Assembly (NCBI RefSeq): GCF_014203095.1
Contig: NZ_JACHIG010000003.1
Coordinates: 124,001-188,000, forward strand
From: Prosthecobacter vanneervenii
GTDB lineage: Bacteria > Verrucomicrobiota > Verrucomicrobiia > Verrucomicrobiales > Verrucomicrobiaceae
Direction: 5' to 3'
DNA: 64,000 bases
In this document: positions 9,920-19,823 of the stretch, piece by piece
How positions within the stretch are numbered: the stretch's first letter is position 1
Layout of the letters: each line of letters starts with the position of its first letter
Made by a program: the position numbers and the translations under genes
The notes under the pieces: generated by a model
The model's input: only the letters and a program-made list of their open reading frames with translations
Databases searched by the model: none
Told to the model about the DNA's origin: nothing

Positions 9920-12900
9920 TTAGCACCTGCCAGCGGCATGTAAAATTTCATCTATAGTCTTGAGCAAAGTTTCAGCCGTGTAGGGCTTGGGCAGGAAGTT
10001 TTTCACACCGGCGGATGCCGCTTTTTCCTCCATGCCTTCTGCGTTCATGCCACTGGCGGCTACGATGCAAATCTGCGGGTTCATGCGCATGAGCACCTGG
10101 ATCGTAGCGGGGCCATCCATGACGGGCATCATCATGTCTGTAAGCACCATGGCGATTTCGTCCCGCCGAGATGAATATATAGTCACAGCCTCGGCCCCAT
10201 TTGCGGCAAGCAGAACCCGGTAGCCAAAGGTTTCCAAAGTCTGCTTGGTGATCTGCTGAACAGCCGCCTCATCATCCACCACGAGGATGAGTTCTCCGCT
10301 GCCGCGAGGCAGTTCTGCATGAGCAGTCTGAGCTTCACTCACAGGTGCCGACATATGGGCGGGCAGATAAACGTGGAATCTGGTGCCCTTGCCGACCTCG
10401 CTTTCGACGCGCATGAAGCCATGATGGCTTTTGACAATGGCCAGGACAGACGACAGGCCAAGCCCTGTGCCCTTGCCGATATCCTTGGTGGTGTAAAAAG
10501 GTTCGAAAATGCGCTCCATGACCTCTGGAGGCATTCCGGAGCCATTGTCCTCCACCATGATGTGAATGTATGGTCCGGGGCATGCGCCTGGAGTCATGGC
10601 GGCGCACTGCTCATCCATCATGCTATTCTGGGCAGAGATCAGCAGAGAGCCACCGCCGGGCATGGCATCGCGCGCATTGACGCAGAGATTAAGCAGCACC
10701 TGATGAATTTGCGTGGGATCTCCCTGAACAAGCCAAAGGCCCGATGCAATGTCGCTGCGGACGGAGATGGTTTTGAGGAAAGTCTCATCCGCTATTTTTT
10801 CAATTTCCTTGATGAGGTGCCCCACCTGCACCGCGAGCTGCCGCCCTTCGACGCCCCTGGCAAAAGAAAGCACCTGCTTTACGAGGTCTGCGCCGCGTTG
10901 GGCACTGCTTTCGATGGTTTCCAGAATGCCCTGCTTCTGCTGGCTTTTCTCCTGAAGTTTGAGCAGTTCGATGGACATCACAATAGGAGCCAGCACATTA
11001 TTCAGGTCATGCGCAATGCCGCCCGCCAAAGTGCCGATACTCTCCATGCGCTGCGCACGCAGGAACTGCTGCTCAAGCTGTTTGCGCTCAGTAATATCCG
11101 TATTAATTGAGAGAATGGATTTGGGGCGGCCATTTGTGTCTCTGATGAGGGTCCACCGGGACTCCACCACCACAGCGCGGCCGCTTTTATCATGCTGGAT
11201 GAGTTCGCCAGCCCACTCCCCATGCTCTTCCAGCGCTTTTACGACGATCAAGAACTGCGCGGAGTCACGGTTGAGCAACTCACGCTGTGAATGATTCAGC
11301 GCTTCATTCATCTTCCAGCCATAGAGCCGTTCGGCACTGCGGTTCCAGTACAAGATGCCAAAATTCTCCGGGGCGCAGACGATGATGGCGTCCTGTGCCT
11401 TGTCCAGGAGAGAAGCCTGCTCGCGAATCTTTTCCTCGGCTAATTTTCGCTGCGTGATGTCACGCATGATGCACTGGAGATGGCCGTTTGGAAGAACTGT
11501 GGCGCTGACCTCAGCGAGGAAGTGGGATCCGTCTTTTCGGCGGCAGGTCCACTCGCTGCGCATGACCTCGCCCTCGGAAAGCCGAGAAACCTCGTGGAGA
11601 ATGCGCTGCGTTTCGCCATGGGCCACGACACCAACGAATCCCATCCTCAGGAGTTCTTCACGTGGGAAGCCCAGCAGCTGGCATGCCGCCGCATTCACCT
11701 CCAGAAGTGCGCCTGAGGTGTCTGTCACCAAGATGCCGTCTGAGGCAGACTCTATCAGGGTGCGAAATTTAGCCTCGCTGGCTCGCAGCGTCATTTCAGC
11801 CTGTTTACGCCTGGTGATGTCTTCGGAAAAAATGATGATGCCGCCGATCGCGCCGTCCGCCAGATGCCAGGGCCTGATCTCCCAGCGTATCCAGTCGGTG
11901 CTACCATCCAAGCGAACAAACTTTTCATCGTCACACTTTTCCACGGCTCCGGCCAAACAACGGTGGTGAATTTCCACCCAATGCGGCGGGATCTCAGGAA
12001 ACACATCGTAATGACTGCGGCCAATGATTGGCTCCGTGCCAAGGCGGTAGTCTTCCATCCATCGCAGACTGACCACGAGATACTTCATATCGCGGTCCAG
12101 CATGGCAATTGCCGCAGGGCTGTGCTTGACACTGAGGCGCAGCTGCTCCTCGCGCTCCTGCAACGCCTTTGTGCGGATCCTTACCTGTCCTGCGAGGATC
12201 CAGTTCCAGCTGAGAAGCAGAGTCACGAGAGAGACAAAGGCCAGAGCCGCATAGCCAAGACTGCGCAGGTAGGGGTGCTGATCCAACGTCTGGCCAAACC
12301 ATTTTTTTTCGATTGCCGCCAGTTCTCTGGCTCCCACGTCATCAAATCCCTTTTCAACCAGCTTCAGAAGCTCGGGCCGCCCACGATGGACCGCGCGATG
12401 AAACTCACCAAGGCTTACCGCATCCGTCATTCTAAACTCGGAGCTAATGCCCATTTTTTGGAGAAAATACTGCGCCGGGGTCTTGTCCACGACGAACACA
12501 TTGACCTTGTTTTCGTAGGCGGCGGTGATGAGCGCCTCGTGGTTGTTATACAACATCATTGGAGTGATGTTGTTCTCCTGAAGAAGCTTGACGACAGTGT
12601 CTCCCAGCCGGGCAGCCACAGGGAACCCACGCAGCGAAGGAATATCCTTCACCCCAGAAATCGAAGACCGGAAGAAAATGGGGGTTTCAATGGTGACGTA
12701 TGGCCTGCCAAAATCCAGAAAAGCCGCGCGCTCGCTCGTTTTGACGATGGAGTCAATGACATCAAACTCGCCAGCTTTCATCCGGCGCACTGCTTCATTC
12801 ATGTCCATTCCATGAATTTCAGCGGTGACGCCCGTCCTCTTTTCCCAAACCCTCCACTGATCGATGATGATTCCCTGAAGCGCCCCCTCTTCAGTCCTGA

Positions 12901-13165
12901 AGGCATACGGGGGGAAGTTGTCATCCACGACGATGCTGATTTTGCTCGGGGGAAGAGCGGCCGGCGCGGAAACATGTCCAAAGAGCGAGAGCCACAACAG
13001 GACTAACAGACCTTTGGCAAAAAGGGTCTGAAATCGGCCAAGCACCAAATCAGCCCGGCTTTTTATCGGTTTTACAAAGGATTGCATAGCCGGGAATCCA
13101 GCCGACGGCGAATGATATAACATACGCGAGTCTGCCATCACACGCTGCATTGATTTTGCGCACAT
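9920..13165 (-). CDS. Hybrid sensor histidine kinase with periplasmic SBP_bac_3 sensor and three PAS domains
   Basis: A 1081-residue paralogue of the downstream giant kinase. It has a hydrophobic export segment (about 50-65), an SBP_bac_3 domain (75-290), one transmembrane helix (303-323), PAS domains near 342-455, 463-575 and 582-693, HisKA with His719 in GGIAHDLNN, HATPase_c (about 815-935, GKGTGLGLS) and a receiver (about 958-1075) with Asp1010 in LTDMMMPVMDG and Lys1060 in PKPY. The binding domain and first PAS resemble the downstream gene nearly block for block (GEFDV, YNNHEALITAA, FHRAV, WFGQTL), which indicates tandem duplication followed by PAS/GAF expansion of the other copy. The ATG at 13165 leaves a long n-region; Met27 (13087) is a plausible alternative start. 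Confidence 0.9.
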   Translation of the reverse strand: MCAKSMQRVMADSRMLYHSPSAGFPAMQSFVKPIKSRADLVLGRFQTLFAKGLLVLLWLSLFGHVSAPAALPPSKISIVVDDNFPPYAFRTEEGALQGIIIDQWRVWEKRTGVTAEIHGMDMNEAVRRMKAGEFDVIDSIVKTSERAAFLDFGRPYVTIETPIFFRSSISGVKDIPSLRGFPVAARLGDTVVKLLQENNITPMMLYNNHEALITAAYENKVNVFVVDKTPAQYFLQKMGISSEFRMTDAVSLGEFHRAVHRGRPELLKLVEKGFDDVGARELAAIEKKWFGQTLDQHPYLRSLGYAALAFVSLVTLLLSWNWILAGQVRIRTKALQEREEQLRLSVKHSPAAIAMLDRDMKYLVVSLRWMEDYRLGTEPIIGRSHYDVFPEIPPHWVEIHHRCLAGAVEKCDDEKFVRLDGSTDWIRWEIRPWHLADGAIGGIIIFSEDITRRKQAEMTLRASEAKFRTLIESASDGILVTDTSGALLEVNAAACQLLGFPREELLRMGFVGVVAHGETQRILHEVSRLSEGEVMRSEWTCRRKDGSHFLAEVSATVLPNGHLQCIMRDITQRKLAEEKIREQASLLDKAQDAIIVCAPENFGILYWNRSAERLYGWKMNEALNHSQRELLNRDSAQFLIVVKALEEHGEWAGELIQHDKSGRAVVVESRWTLIRDTNGRPKSILSINTDITERKQLEQQFLRAQRMESIGTLAGGIAHDLNNVLAPIVMSIELLKLQEKSQQKQGILETIESSAQRGADLVKQVLSFARGVEGRQLAVQVGHLIKEIEKIADETFLKTISVRSDIASGLWLVQGDPTQIHQVLLNLCVNARDAMPGGGSLLISAQNSMMDEQCAAMTPGACPGPYIHIMVEDNGSGMPPEVMERIFEPFYTTKDIGKGTGLGLSSVLAIVKSHHGFMRVESEVGKGTRFHVYLPAHMSAPVSEAQTAHAELPRGSGELILVVDDEAAVQQITKQTLETFGYRVLLAANGAEAVTIYSSRRDEIAMVLTDMMMPVMDGPATIQVLMRMNPQICIVAASGMNAEGMEEKAASAGVKNFLPKPYTAETLLKTIDEILHAAGRC

Positions 13166-13213
13166 GGAGGATGAACAGGTGGTTTGGCTGCCTGGTAAGC
13201 GAAATTCATGTTT

Positions 13214-15301
13214 TTAGAAAGCAGCCGTGACCTGCGAGCAAAGCACAGAATTCAGCTTCTGGAGCAAAGTCTCGGCAGTGTAAGGTTTGGGGATGAAGTG
13301 CTTCACGCCGGCACTGGTGGCCTTGGCCACCATGTCCTTCACACTCAAGCCGCTGGCCGCGATGATACGCACCTGTGGATTCATACGCATGAGCACCTGG
13401 ATCGTAGCCGGGCCATCCATGACAGGCATCATCATATCGGTAAGCACCACCGAGATCTGGTCCTTGTACTCAGCATACAAGGTGGAAGCCTCCACTCCGT
13501 CTGCTGCGGGAAGAACCCGATAACCGAAAGACTCCAAAGTCTGACCGGTGATCTTCCGCACGGCGTCTTCATCATCAATGAGCAGCACCAACTCGCCGTG
13601 GCCGCGAGTCATGACTGGCTGATCCGCAGGCTGCTGGCCAGCCGCCGCCGTCATCTCCATCTGCGCGGGGAGATAAACCTGGAACTTTGATCCTTTGTCG
13701 GGCTCGCTGGATACACGGATAAAACCCTGATGGCTTTTGATGATGGCGAGCGCGGAGGACAGCCCGAGCCCTGTCCCCCTACCCTGCTCTTTCGTGGTAA
13801 AGAAGGGTTCGAAAATACGATCCACCACTTCCGGAGGCATGCCTGTGCCGGTATCCTCAATCTCGACGAGCAGAAACGGACCCGGCTTGGCTCCAGCGAT
13901 CATGGAAGCACACTGGGCGTCCAATTGGAGATTGCTGGCCCGAATGTTGATAAAACCGCCCGAAGGCATGGCATCACGTGCGTTCACACAGAGATTGAGA
14001 AGCATTTGATGAATCTGCGTGGGGTCCCCCTGAACCACCCAGAGGTCTGCTGGTATCTGAGTGCTGACCCGGATGTTCTTATCAAAGGTTTCACTGGCGA
14101 TTTTTTCCACGCCTTTGAGCAGATGCCCGGCCTGGACTTCCACCCGCTGCCCCTCGACACCACGCGAGAAAGACAGCACCTGCCGCACCATTTCAGCGCC
14201 GCGCCGGGCGCTATTTTCAATAGTAGCCAGCACACCCATGCGCACAGGGTCCTGCTCATGGAGCTTCAGAAGCTCGATGGACATCATGATAGGTGTCAGG
14301 GCGTTGTTGAGATCATGGGCGATGCCACCAGCCAGCGTGCCAAGGCTCTCCATGCGTTGGGCACGCAGCAGCTGTCCCTCCACCTTTTTTCGTTCGGTAA
14401 TGTCTGTGTTGATGACCAGAATGCTACGAGGCTGGCCAGTTGTGTCTCGAAGAAGAGTCCAGCGAGCCTCCACCACAAGCTTGCGACCATCCTTGGTCAC
14501 CTGTTGAAGCTCCCCATCCCATTCTCCAGTCTGGAGGACTTTTTCGCAGGCCTGTTGAAACAAGTCCGAATTCACCTCCTTGAGCTCTGTGCGCAGATGT
14601 CCGACTGCTTCTGCCGCAGTCCAGCCGTAAAGGAGTTCGGCGCTTTTATTCCAGTAAGTGACTCTGTTATCGAGTCCGCAGACCATGATGGCGTCCCGCG
14701 AGAGGTCGAGAAGCGATGCTTTTTCAAAAGCCATCTGCTGAGAGATCTGCAGCTCATGGGTGCGCTGCCTGACACGCTGCTCCAGTTCCAGCATGTGCCG
14801 CTTGGATTCCTGGAGGAGGCGCGACTTTTCAGTCAGCGAGATGGCCAGCTGGAGCACCTCGATGATGTCGAACGGCTTCTTCAAAATGAGCATGCGGTCT
14901 CCCGGCATGATCTGCTCCCGCACTTCATTCCAGGAGCAATCTGCGTAGGCGGTGCAGATGACAATCTGCATATCCGGACAGACCTGCCAGATCTGCCGTG
15001 TGGTTTCGATGCCGTCCCAGCCTGGAGGCATGCGCACATCCACAAATGCCATGGCGTAGGGCTGTCCTTCGGCCATTGCCTGCTTGACCATCTGAAGCCC
15101 TTCTTCTCCCTGGCTAGCGGCATCGACGACGAAAGTCTGGACCTGCCGGGTGGTGCCAAATAGTGCAGCCTCAACCGCATCCAGATCGTCACCTGCAATG
15201 TCTGCCGGGGCCAGGATTTTACGAAAGTCATCGTGAATGGACCTGTTGTCATCAATGACCAAAATGCGCCTGCTGGCGTCTCTCGTGCTAGTCGTTATCA
15301 T
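13214..15301 (-). CDS. REC-PAS-histidine kinase-REC hybrid signalling protein
   Basis: A 695-residue cytoplasmic protein with no transmembrane segment. It starts with a receiver domain (about 12-155; acidic pair Asp17-Asp18, phospho-acceptor Asp88 in FVDVRMP, Lys141/142 in KKPFD), then a coiled linker (160-195), a PAS domain (195-303), HisKA with His329 in GGIAHDLNNALTP, HATPase_c (about 425-545, GRGTGLGLS) and a second receiver (about 571-688; Asp622 in LTDMMMPVMDG, Lys672 in PKPY). The kinase-receiver half is nearly the same module as in the two SBP kinases downstream. The gene starts 6 bases after the membrane kinase gene ends, so the two are almost certainly co-transcribed. Its N-terminal receiver could accept phosphate from that kinase (inference). 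Confidence 0.92.
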   Translation of the reverse strand: MITTSTRDASRRILVIDDNRSIHDDFRKILAPADIAGDDLDAVEAALFGTTRQVQTFVVDAASQGEEGLQMVKQAMAEGQPYAMAFVDVRMPPGWDGIETTRQIWQVCPDMQIVICTAYADCSWNEVREQIMPGDRMLILKKPFDIIEVLQLAISLTEKSRLLQESKRHMLELEQRVRQRTHELQISQQMAFEKASLLDLSRDAIMVCGLDNRVTYWNKSAELLYGWTAAEAVGHLRTELKEVNSDLFQQACEKVLQTGEWDGELQQVTKDGRKLVVEARWTLLRDTTGQPRSILVINTDITERKKVEGQLLRAQRMESLGTLAGGIAHDLNNALTPIMMSIELLKLHEQDPVRMGVLATIENSARRGAEMVRQVLSFSRGVEGQRVEVQAGHLLKGVEKIASETFDKNIRVSTQIPADLWVVQGDPTQIHQMLLNLCVNARDAMPSGGFINIRASNLQLDAQCASMIAGAKPGPFLLVEIEDTGTGMPPEVVDRIFEPFFTTKEQGRGTGLGLSSALAIIKSHQGFIRVSSEPDKGSKFQVYLPAQMEMTAAAGQQPADQPVMTRGHGELVLLIDDEDAVRKITGQTLESFGYRVLPAADGVEASTLYAEYKDQISVVLTDMMMPVMDGPATIQVLMRMNPQVRIIAASGLSVKDMVAKATSAGVKHFIPKPYTAETLLQKLNSVLCSQVTAAF

Positions 15302-15307
15302 GATTAA

Positions 15308-16951
15308 TCAATGTTCCAGCGGCAGTGTCAGGGTGAAGGCAGCCCCCAGGCCAACGCCGTCGCTGTGAGCGCTCAATGTTCCTCCGAGCTCCCTGGCCGC
15401 CAGCGCACCGCTGTGAAGGCCGAAGCCATGTCCCTGCTTCTTGGTGGTAAAGCCGTGAGAAAAGATTCTCTGGAGGTTTTCCGAGGCAATGCCGACGCCG
15501 TTATCAAGGACGCAGATTTCCAGCATGCCTTCCTGATTGAGAGACGCTTTGACGGTCATGCGGCGGTCGCCATCGCTCTTGTGATCGAGTGCATGCTTGG
15601 CGTTGCTGAGGAGATTGACCAGGATCTGCATGACCTTGTGGCGGTCTGTTTTAAGCGGCGGCACGGGAGCTATTTCCCTGATCACATTGACCTCATGGCG
15701 GCTGAAGCTGGCGGCATTGATGCGGATGCTGTCCTCGATGAGGTCCGCCACTGACAAAATCTCCACCACACCTGTGCCCCGCGCGTAGCGCTGCTGCATG
15801 GCCACGATCTCCTTGATATGATCGATGTTTTTCTGAAGCGTTTCCATTTCCTTGAGGATGGCCTGCTGAGGCTCCGCGAGGTGCGTGGCCAGCTTGAGAA
15901 GATATTCAGGCAGCATCTTGCCACGGGGATCGGTGGCAAGGAAGGCAGGCAGGTCCGCCTGGTGCTGCTGCAGCAGTTCGGCTGCATTTTTCAGGCTTCC
16001 GATTCTAAACTCCCTGACCTTGCCGGCAGCGAGTTCCGCGGAAACCCCGACGCTGTTGAGGACATTGCCCACATTGTGCAGAACACTGGTAGCGACCTCA
16101 GCCATGCCAGCCAGTCGAGAGGTCTCCAGAAGCTCGGCCTGCGTGCTGTTCAGCTCTGCAGTGCGCTCCACGACCTGACGCTCAATTTCCATGTTGCTGC
16201 CTTCCAGAGTGGCACGGCGAAGTGCTATCTCATGCATCTCCTGCCTCATCCTGAGAATGGCAACGAAGAGAATGACGTCTTCAAACAGCACCCATGCTGC
16301 GTGCTCGACCCAGCGCCATGAACTGGCCGTCAGCACACCAAAAACGGACTGCGGCCAGAAGAGCCCGCGGATCAGATGATCGCCCGCCACGACGACGGTG
16401 GCGGTCATGAGCACTTTCCAGTCACGGTAAAAAGCGATGAATGCCAGAGAGCCAAAGACATGGAAATGTGTCTCGATACGTCCCCCGGTGAGATGGATGA
16501 GCAGCGCCGAGGTAAGCATCTGTGCGGCCGCGATGACATGACGAGTCAGTGCCAGCCCGGGCTGCTTGTGAGCAAGCCACACCGGGAAGGCCGTGATAGC
16601 TCCACCCAGCAACAAGGCGGCCCATACGTGCACATGCACCTGGCTGGAGTCACCAATCCAAGTGCGGGGAGAAATCCACAAAGCGGCGGCAATACCCGCC
16701 AGCCACTGCACGATCATGAGCCTGGAGAAGAGCTGGTCTGTATGGCGATGGAGATCAAACTCTGCAGCATGAAACAAAGCCGCCTCGCGCTGTTGCAAAA
16801 CCGTTGGGGGCAGCGTCAAAAGGTGAATGTCGGCATCTGGCTGCGCAGTCCCTTTATGCGAACGTTCCTTTGCTTCGACAGCACGAGGGAGCGAGGCTGC
16901 CTCTTTAGCTTCGTTGCCTACAGGCAGTGTGTTGGCGGCTATGGCTGACAT
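15308..16951 (-). CDS. Membrane histidine kinase with His-rich transmembrane sensor
   Basis: A 547-residue kinase. After a hydrophilic N-terminus come about five transmembrane segments (roughly 78-95, 110-127, 137-155, 165-195, 215-232) containing conserved-looking polar residues (HxH at 162/164, DH at 191-192, EH at 216-217). A coiled linker follows, then a dimerisation region with the H-box VLHNVGNVLNSV (His292), and HATPase_c (about 430-545; N-box NLLSNAKHAL, G-boxes DNGVGI and GHGFGLH). There is no receiver, so a partner is needed; the REC-hybrid gene 6 bases downstream is the obvious candidate. The ATG at 16951 is preferred over 16960 because AAGGA lies 9 bases upstream. The start overlaps the upstream RedB-like gene by 13 bases, which suggests translational coupling. 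Confidence 0.9.
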   Translation of the reverse strand: MSAIAANTLPVGNEAKEAASLPRAVEAKERSHKGTAQPDADIHLLTLPPTVLQQREAALFHAAEFDLHRHTDQLFSRLMIVQWLAGIAAALWISPRTWIGDSSQVHVHVWAALLLGGAITAFPVWLAHKQPGLALTRHVIAAAQMLTSALLIHLTGGRIETHFHVFGSLAFIAFYRDWKVLMTATVVVAGDHLIRGLFWPQSVFGVLTASSWRWVEHAAWVLFEDVILFVAILRMRQEMHEIALRRATLEGSNMEIERQVVERTAELNSTQAELLETSRLAGMAEVATSVLHNVGNVLNSVGVSAELAAGKVREFRIGSLKNAAELLQQHQADLPAFLATDPRGKMLPEYLLKLATHLAEPQQAILKEMETLQKNIDHIKEIVAMQQRYARGTGVVEILSVADLIEDSIRINAASFSRHEVNVIREIAPVPPLKTDRHKVMQILVNLLSNAKHALDHKSDGDRRMTVKASLNQEGMLEICVLDNGVGIASENLQRIFSHGFTTKKQGHGFGLHSGALAARELGGTLSAHSDGVGLGAAFTLTLPLEH

Positions 16952-17637
16952 GTGGTGCATTCCTTGGTTTTCTTTTCGCGACTGAGGGCGCAGCCAAACA
17001 CCGGCGTGCTGGCAAAGCTGAGTGAGCGGTGCTTCACGAGCGCCGCAATGGCATCGCTCCCAGGATTATCTCCTGCATGACCGCGGGCAGGGGTGATCCC
17101 GCCTTGGAAACACAGCCTGCCTTCGGCGTCGTAAAGCAGAGCCTGCCCAGAGGTCCTGGCACTGAAAAGACGAGCTGTCCTCCCCTGATCATCCATGTGA
17201 ACTTCGACGCCAGGAATGGCGGCGGCGGCATGCCAGAGATCCGTTTTAACCCAATCGGCATCGAACCCCTCGGGCTGAATGAACCAAATGTGAGCCGAGA
17301 CCCTGCCGCTGCAAGCAGCCATCAGACGCTCCATCTCCCCCAAAGTGGCGCGTGAGCAAGAGCAACGCGGATGCAGAAACAAGACCAGCCGAGGCAGTGC
17401 CGAATCTCCAGGCATTGCCACGGTATCCGGCCAGCGCGCAGGCGCGGCACCCGCGTCTCCAGCCGTCTGCGAATACTGGGCCATCAAGAGCGTGCCGGTG
17501 AGCACCGCTGACAACCAGATCAGAGCGAAAAGCGAAGTGCTTTTTCCTGTTTTTTGGGGGGCGTCATATTCCGAGCCACGCACTTCGTGAGATGCTGGCG
17601 TTGAATGAGATGAATTGGGCTGGCTGGGTGCAGACAC
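16939..17637 (-). CDS. Membrane-anchored thioredoxin-fold protein, RedB-like
   Basis: A 232-residue protein with a Ser/Pro-rich cytoplasmic N-terminus, one transmembrane helix (about 35-53) and a periplasmic domain. The domain begins LVLFLHPRCSCSRATLGEM, a CxC motif in the position of a thioredoxin active site, and includes HMDDQGRTARLFSARTSGQALLYD and RLCFQGGITPARGHAG, which resemble peroxiredoxin/thioredoxin-like strands. The C-terminal tail is cysteine-rich (FGCALSREKKTKECTTC). The CxCSRA pattern resembles proteins annotated RedB in myxobacteria, whose function I cannot state. Its 3' end overlaps the membrane kinase start, so it may be a redox or metal accessory of that sensor (inference). 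Confidence 0.7.
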   Translation of the reverse strand: MSAPSQPNSSHSTPASHEVRGSEYDAPQKTGKSTSLFALIWLSAVLTGTLLMAQYSQTAGDAGAAPARWPDTVAMPGDSALPRLVLFLHPRCSCSRATLGEMERLMAACSGRVSAHIWFIQPEGFDADWVKTDLWHAAAAIPGVEVHMDDQGRTARLFSARTSGQALLYDAEGRLCFQGGITPARGHAGDNPGSDAIAALVKHRSLSFASTPVFGCALSREKKTKECTTCQP

Positions 17638-17738
17638 CCTAAAAGATAAGGGATCACTTCAAACCACCCCAACTAAGCCATGCCTTATTTCACAGGAACG
17701 AACCGCTTAGACGCGTTGAATTTTGGATTCCAACTTTC

Positions 17739-17969
17739 TTACTGCATTCTAATAGCCATGTCTTCAGTACCAGGAAGAGAGTCGGCAACGGGGCTGCGCA
17801 AAGCCCTGTCCCCATTGAAGCTTTCGCTATGCGCGTGCTTGTAGCCCGCTGGGTCCAAGGTCTGCCACAAACGGTCGCGTCTCTCACTGGAACAGGCAGA
17901 CAAAAGCCCTGAGGAGAGCAACATGAAACAGGACACAGCCAGGGTAGCGAGTGAACAAGGGGACTTCAT
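17739..17969 (-). CDS. Small putative lipoprotein
   Basis: A 76-residue open frame between araD and the RedB-like gene, same strand. It has a convincing lipoprotein signal: charged start, hydrophobic stretch and lipobox LSAC with Cys26. The mature part of about 50 residues is polar and matches no family I recognise. It could be a short envelope protein of the signalling operon. The signal peptide is the main argument that it is real; length and lack of family make the call moderate. Confidence 0.5.
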   Translation of the reverse strand: MKSPCSLATLAVSCFMLLSSGLLSACSSERRDRLWQTLDPAGYKHAHSESFNGDRALRSPVADSLPGTEDMAIRMQ

Positions 17970-17984
17970 GGGTCGGCGGGGGTA

Positions 17985-18683
17985 TTACTTCTGCCCGTAA
18001 TACGCGCCCGGACCGTGTTTGCGCAAATAATGCTTTTCCAAGATGTGTGCAGGTATCTGGCCTATGGCAGGGTTTAAGGCAGAAGCGCCCAAGGCCATGT
18101 TGGCGCACATTTCAAGGGCGATGCTGTTTTTGAGGGAATCCATGGCATTTTTCCCAAAGGTAAACGGCGCGTGGTGAAGCTGGAGGACCGCGGGCATCTC
18201 TAGAGGGGAGAGCTGGAGCTCGCGCAGGCGCTCCACGATGGCGACGCCGGTGAAGTGCTCGTAATCCTCAGCAACCTCGGCAGGAGTGAGGGCGCGCACG
18301 ATGGGAACCGTGCCGTGAAAGTGATCTGCGTGCGTGGTGCCGTAGCAAGGGAGCTCACGTCCGGCCTGTGAAAACATGGTGGCATGCAGGCTGTGGGTGT
18401 GGGTGATGCCGCCGATCTCCGGAAACTCGCGGTAGAGCACCAGGTGGGTCTTGGTGTCTGAGGAGGGGCGCAATTTTCCCTCCACCACCCGGCCTTCGAG
18501 ATCGAGAACGACCATGTCCTCGGGGGTGAGTTCCAGGTAATCCACCCCGCTGGGCTTGATGGCCCAGAGGCCGGAGGCGCGGTCGATGCCGCTGACATTT
18601 CCCCAGGTGAGGCGTACGAGGCCGCTGGGCTCAAGGGCACGGTTGGCTTCACAAACTTGTTCGCGGAGGTCTTGGAGGGTCAT
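17985..18683 (-). CDS. araD: L-ribulose-5-phosphate 4-epimerase
   Basis: AraD interconverts L-ribulose 5-phosphate and D-xylulose 5-phosphate through a Zn2+-dependent retro-aldol/aldol reaction in pentose metabolism. The 232-residue protein from the ATG at 18683 aligns along its whole length with the 231-residue E. coli enzyme. The Zn/catalytic residues Asp76 (PSSDT), His95 and His97 (THTHS) and His171 (QLHHAPF) fall at the same numbers. The LTWGNVSGIDR, KPSGVDY and C-terminal KHYLRKHGPGAYYGQ blocks are also conserved. The frame is open 14 codons further upstream, but the ATG at 18683 restores the family N-terminus. No araA or araB is nearby, so its pathway partner here is unknown. Confidence 0.96.
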   Translation of the reverse strand: MTLQDLREQVCEANRALEPSGLVRLTWGNVSGIDRASGLWAIKPSGVDYLELTPEDMVVLDLEGRVVEGKLRPSSDTKTHLVLYREFPEIGGITHTHSLHATMFSQAGRELPCYGTTHADHFHGTVPIVRALTPAEVAEDYEHFTGVAIVERLRELQLSPLEMPAVLQLHHAPFTFGKNAMDSLKNSIALEMCANMALGASALNPAIGQIPAHILEKHYLRKHGPGAYYGQK

Positions 18684-18765
18684 TAATGGCATGAAAGCCA
18701 GAACATCCTGCAATTCCACTAACATAAAACGTCCCGAGAGGCGTTATAACATTGATCCTTGAGGG

Positions 18766-18791
18766 TTGACGTGGAGAATTCTCCAGTTGAC
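18766..18791. promoter_or_regulatory. Palindrome flanked by direct repeats in the araD/moxR divergent region
   Basis: A perfect 14-base palindrome TGGAGAATTCTCCA (18772-18785) lies between two TTGAC direct repeats (18766-18770 and 18787-18791), 24 bases before the moxR start codon. This looks like a dimeric operator or part of a promoter for moxR, for araD, or for both. No regulator is identified. Confidence 0.4.
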
Positions 18792-18808
18792 CAGTACTGT
18801 TTATTCAC

Positions 18809-19810
<1,002 letters not shown>

Positions 19811-19823
19811 AACCGCCCACACT

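Noticed and set aside
8284-15163. Long plus-strand open frames (8284-9354, 11864-13006, 13730-15163)
   Set aside because: They lie antisense to intact histidine kinase genes; high GC content keeps the opposite frames open.
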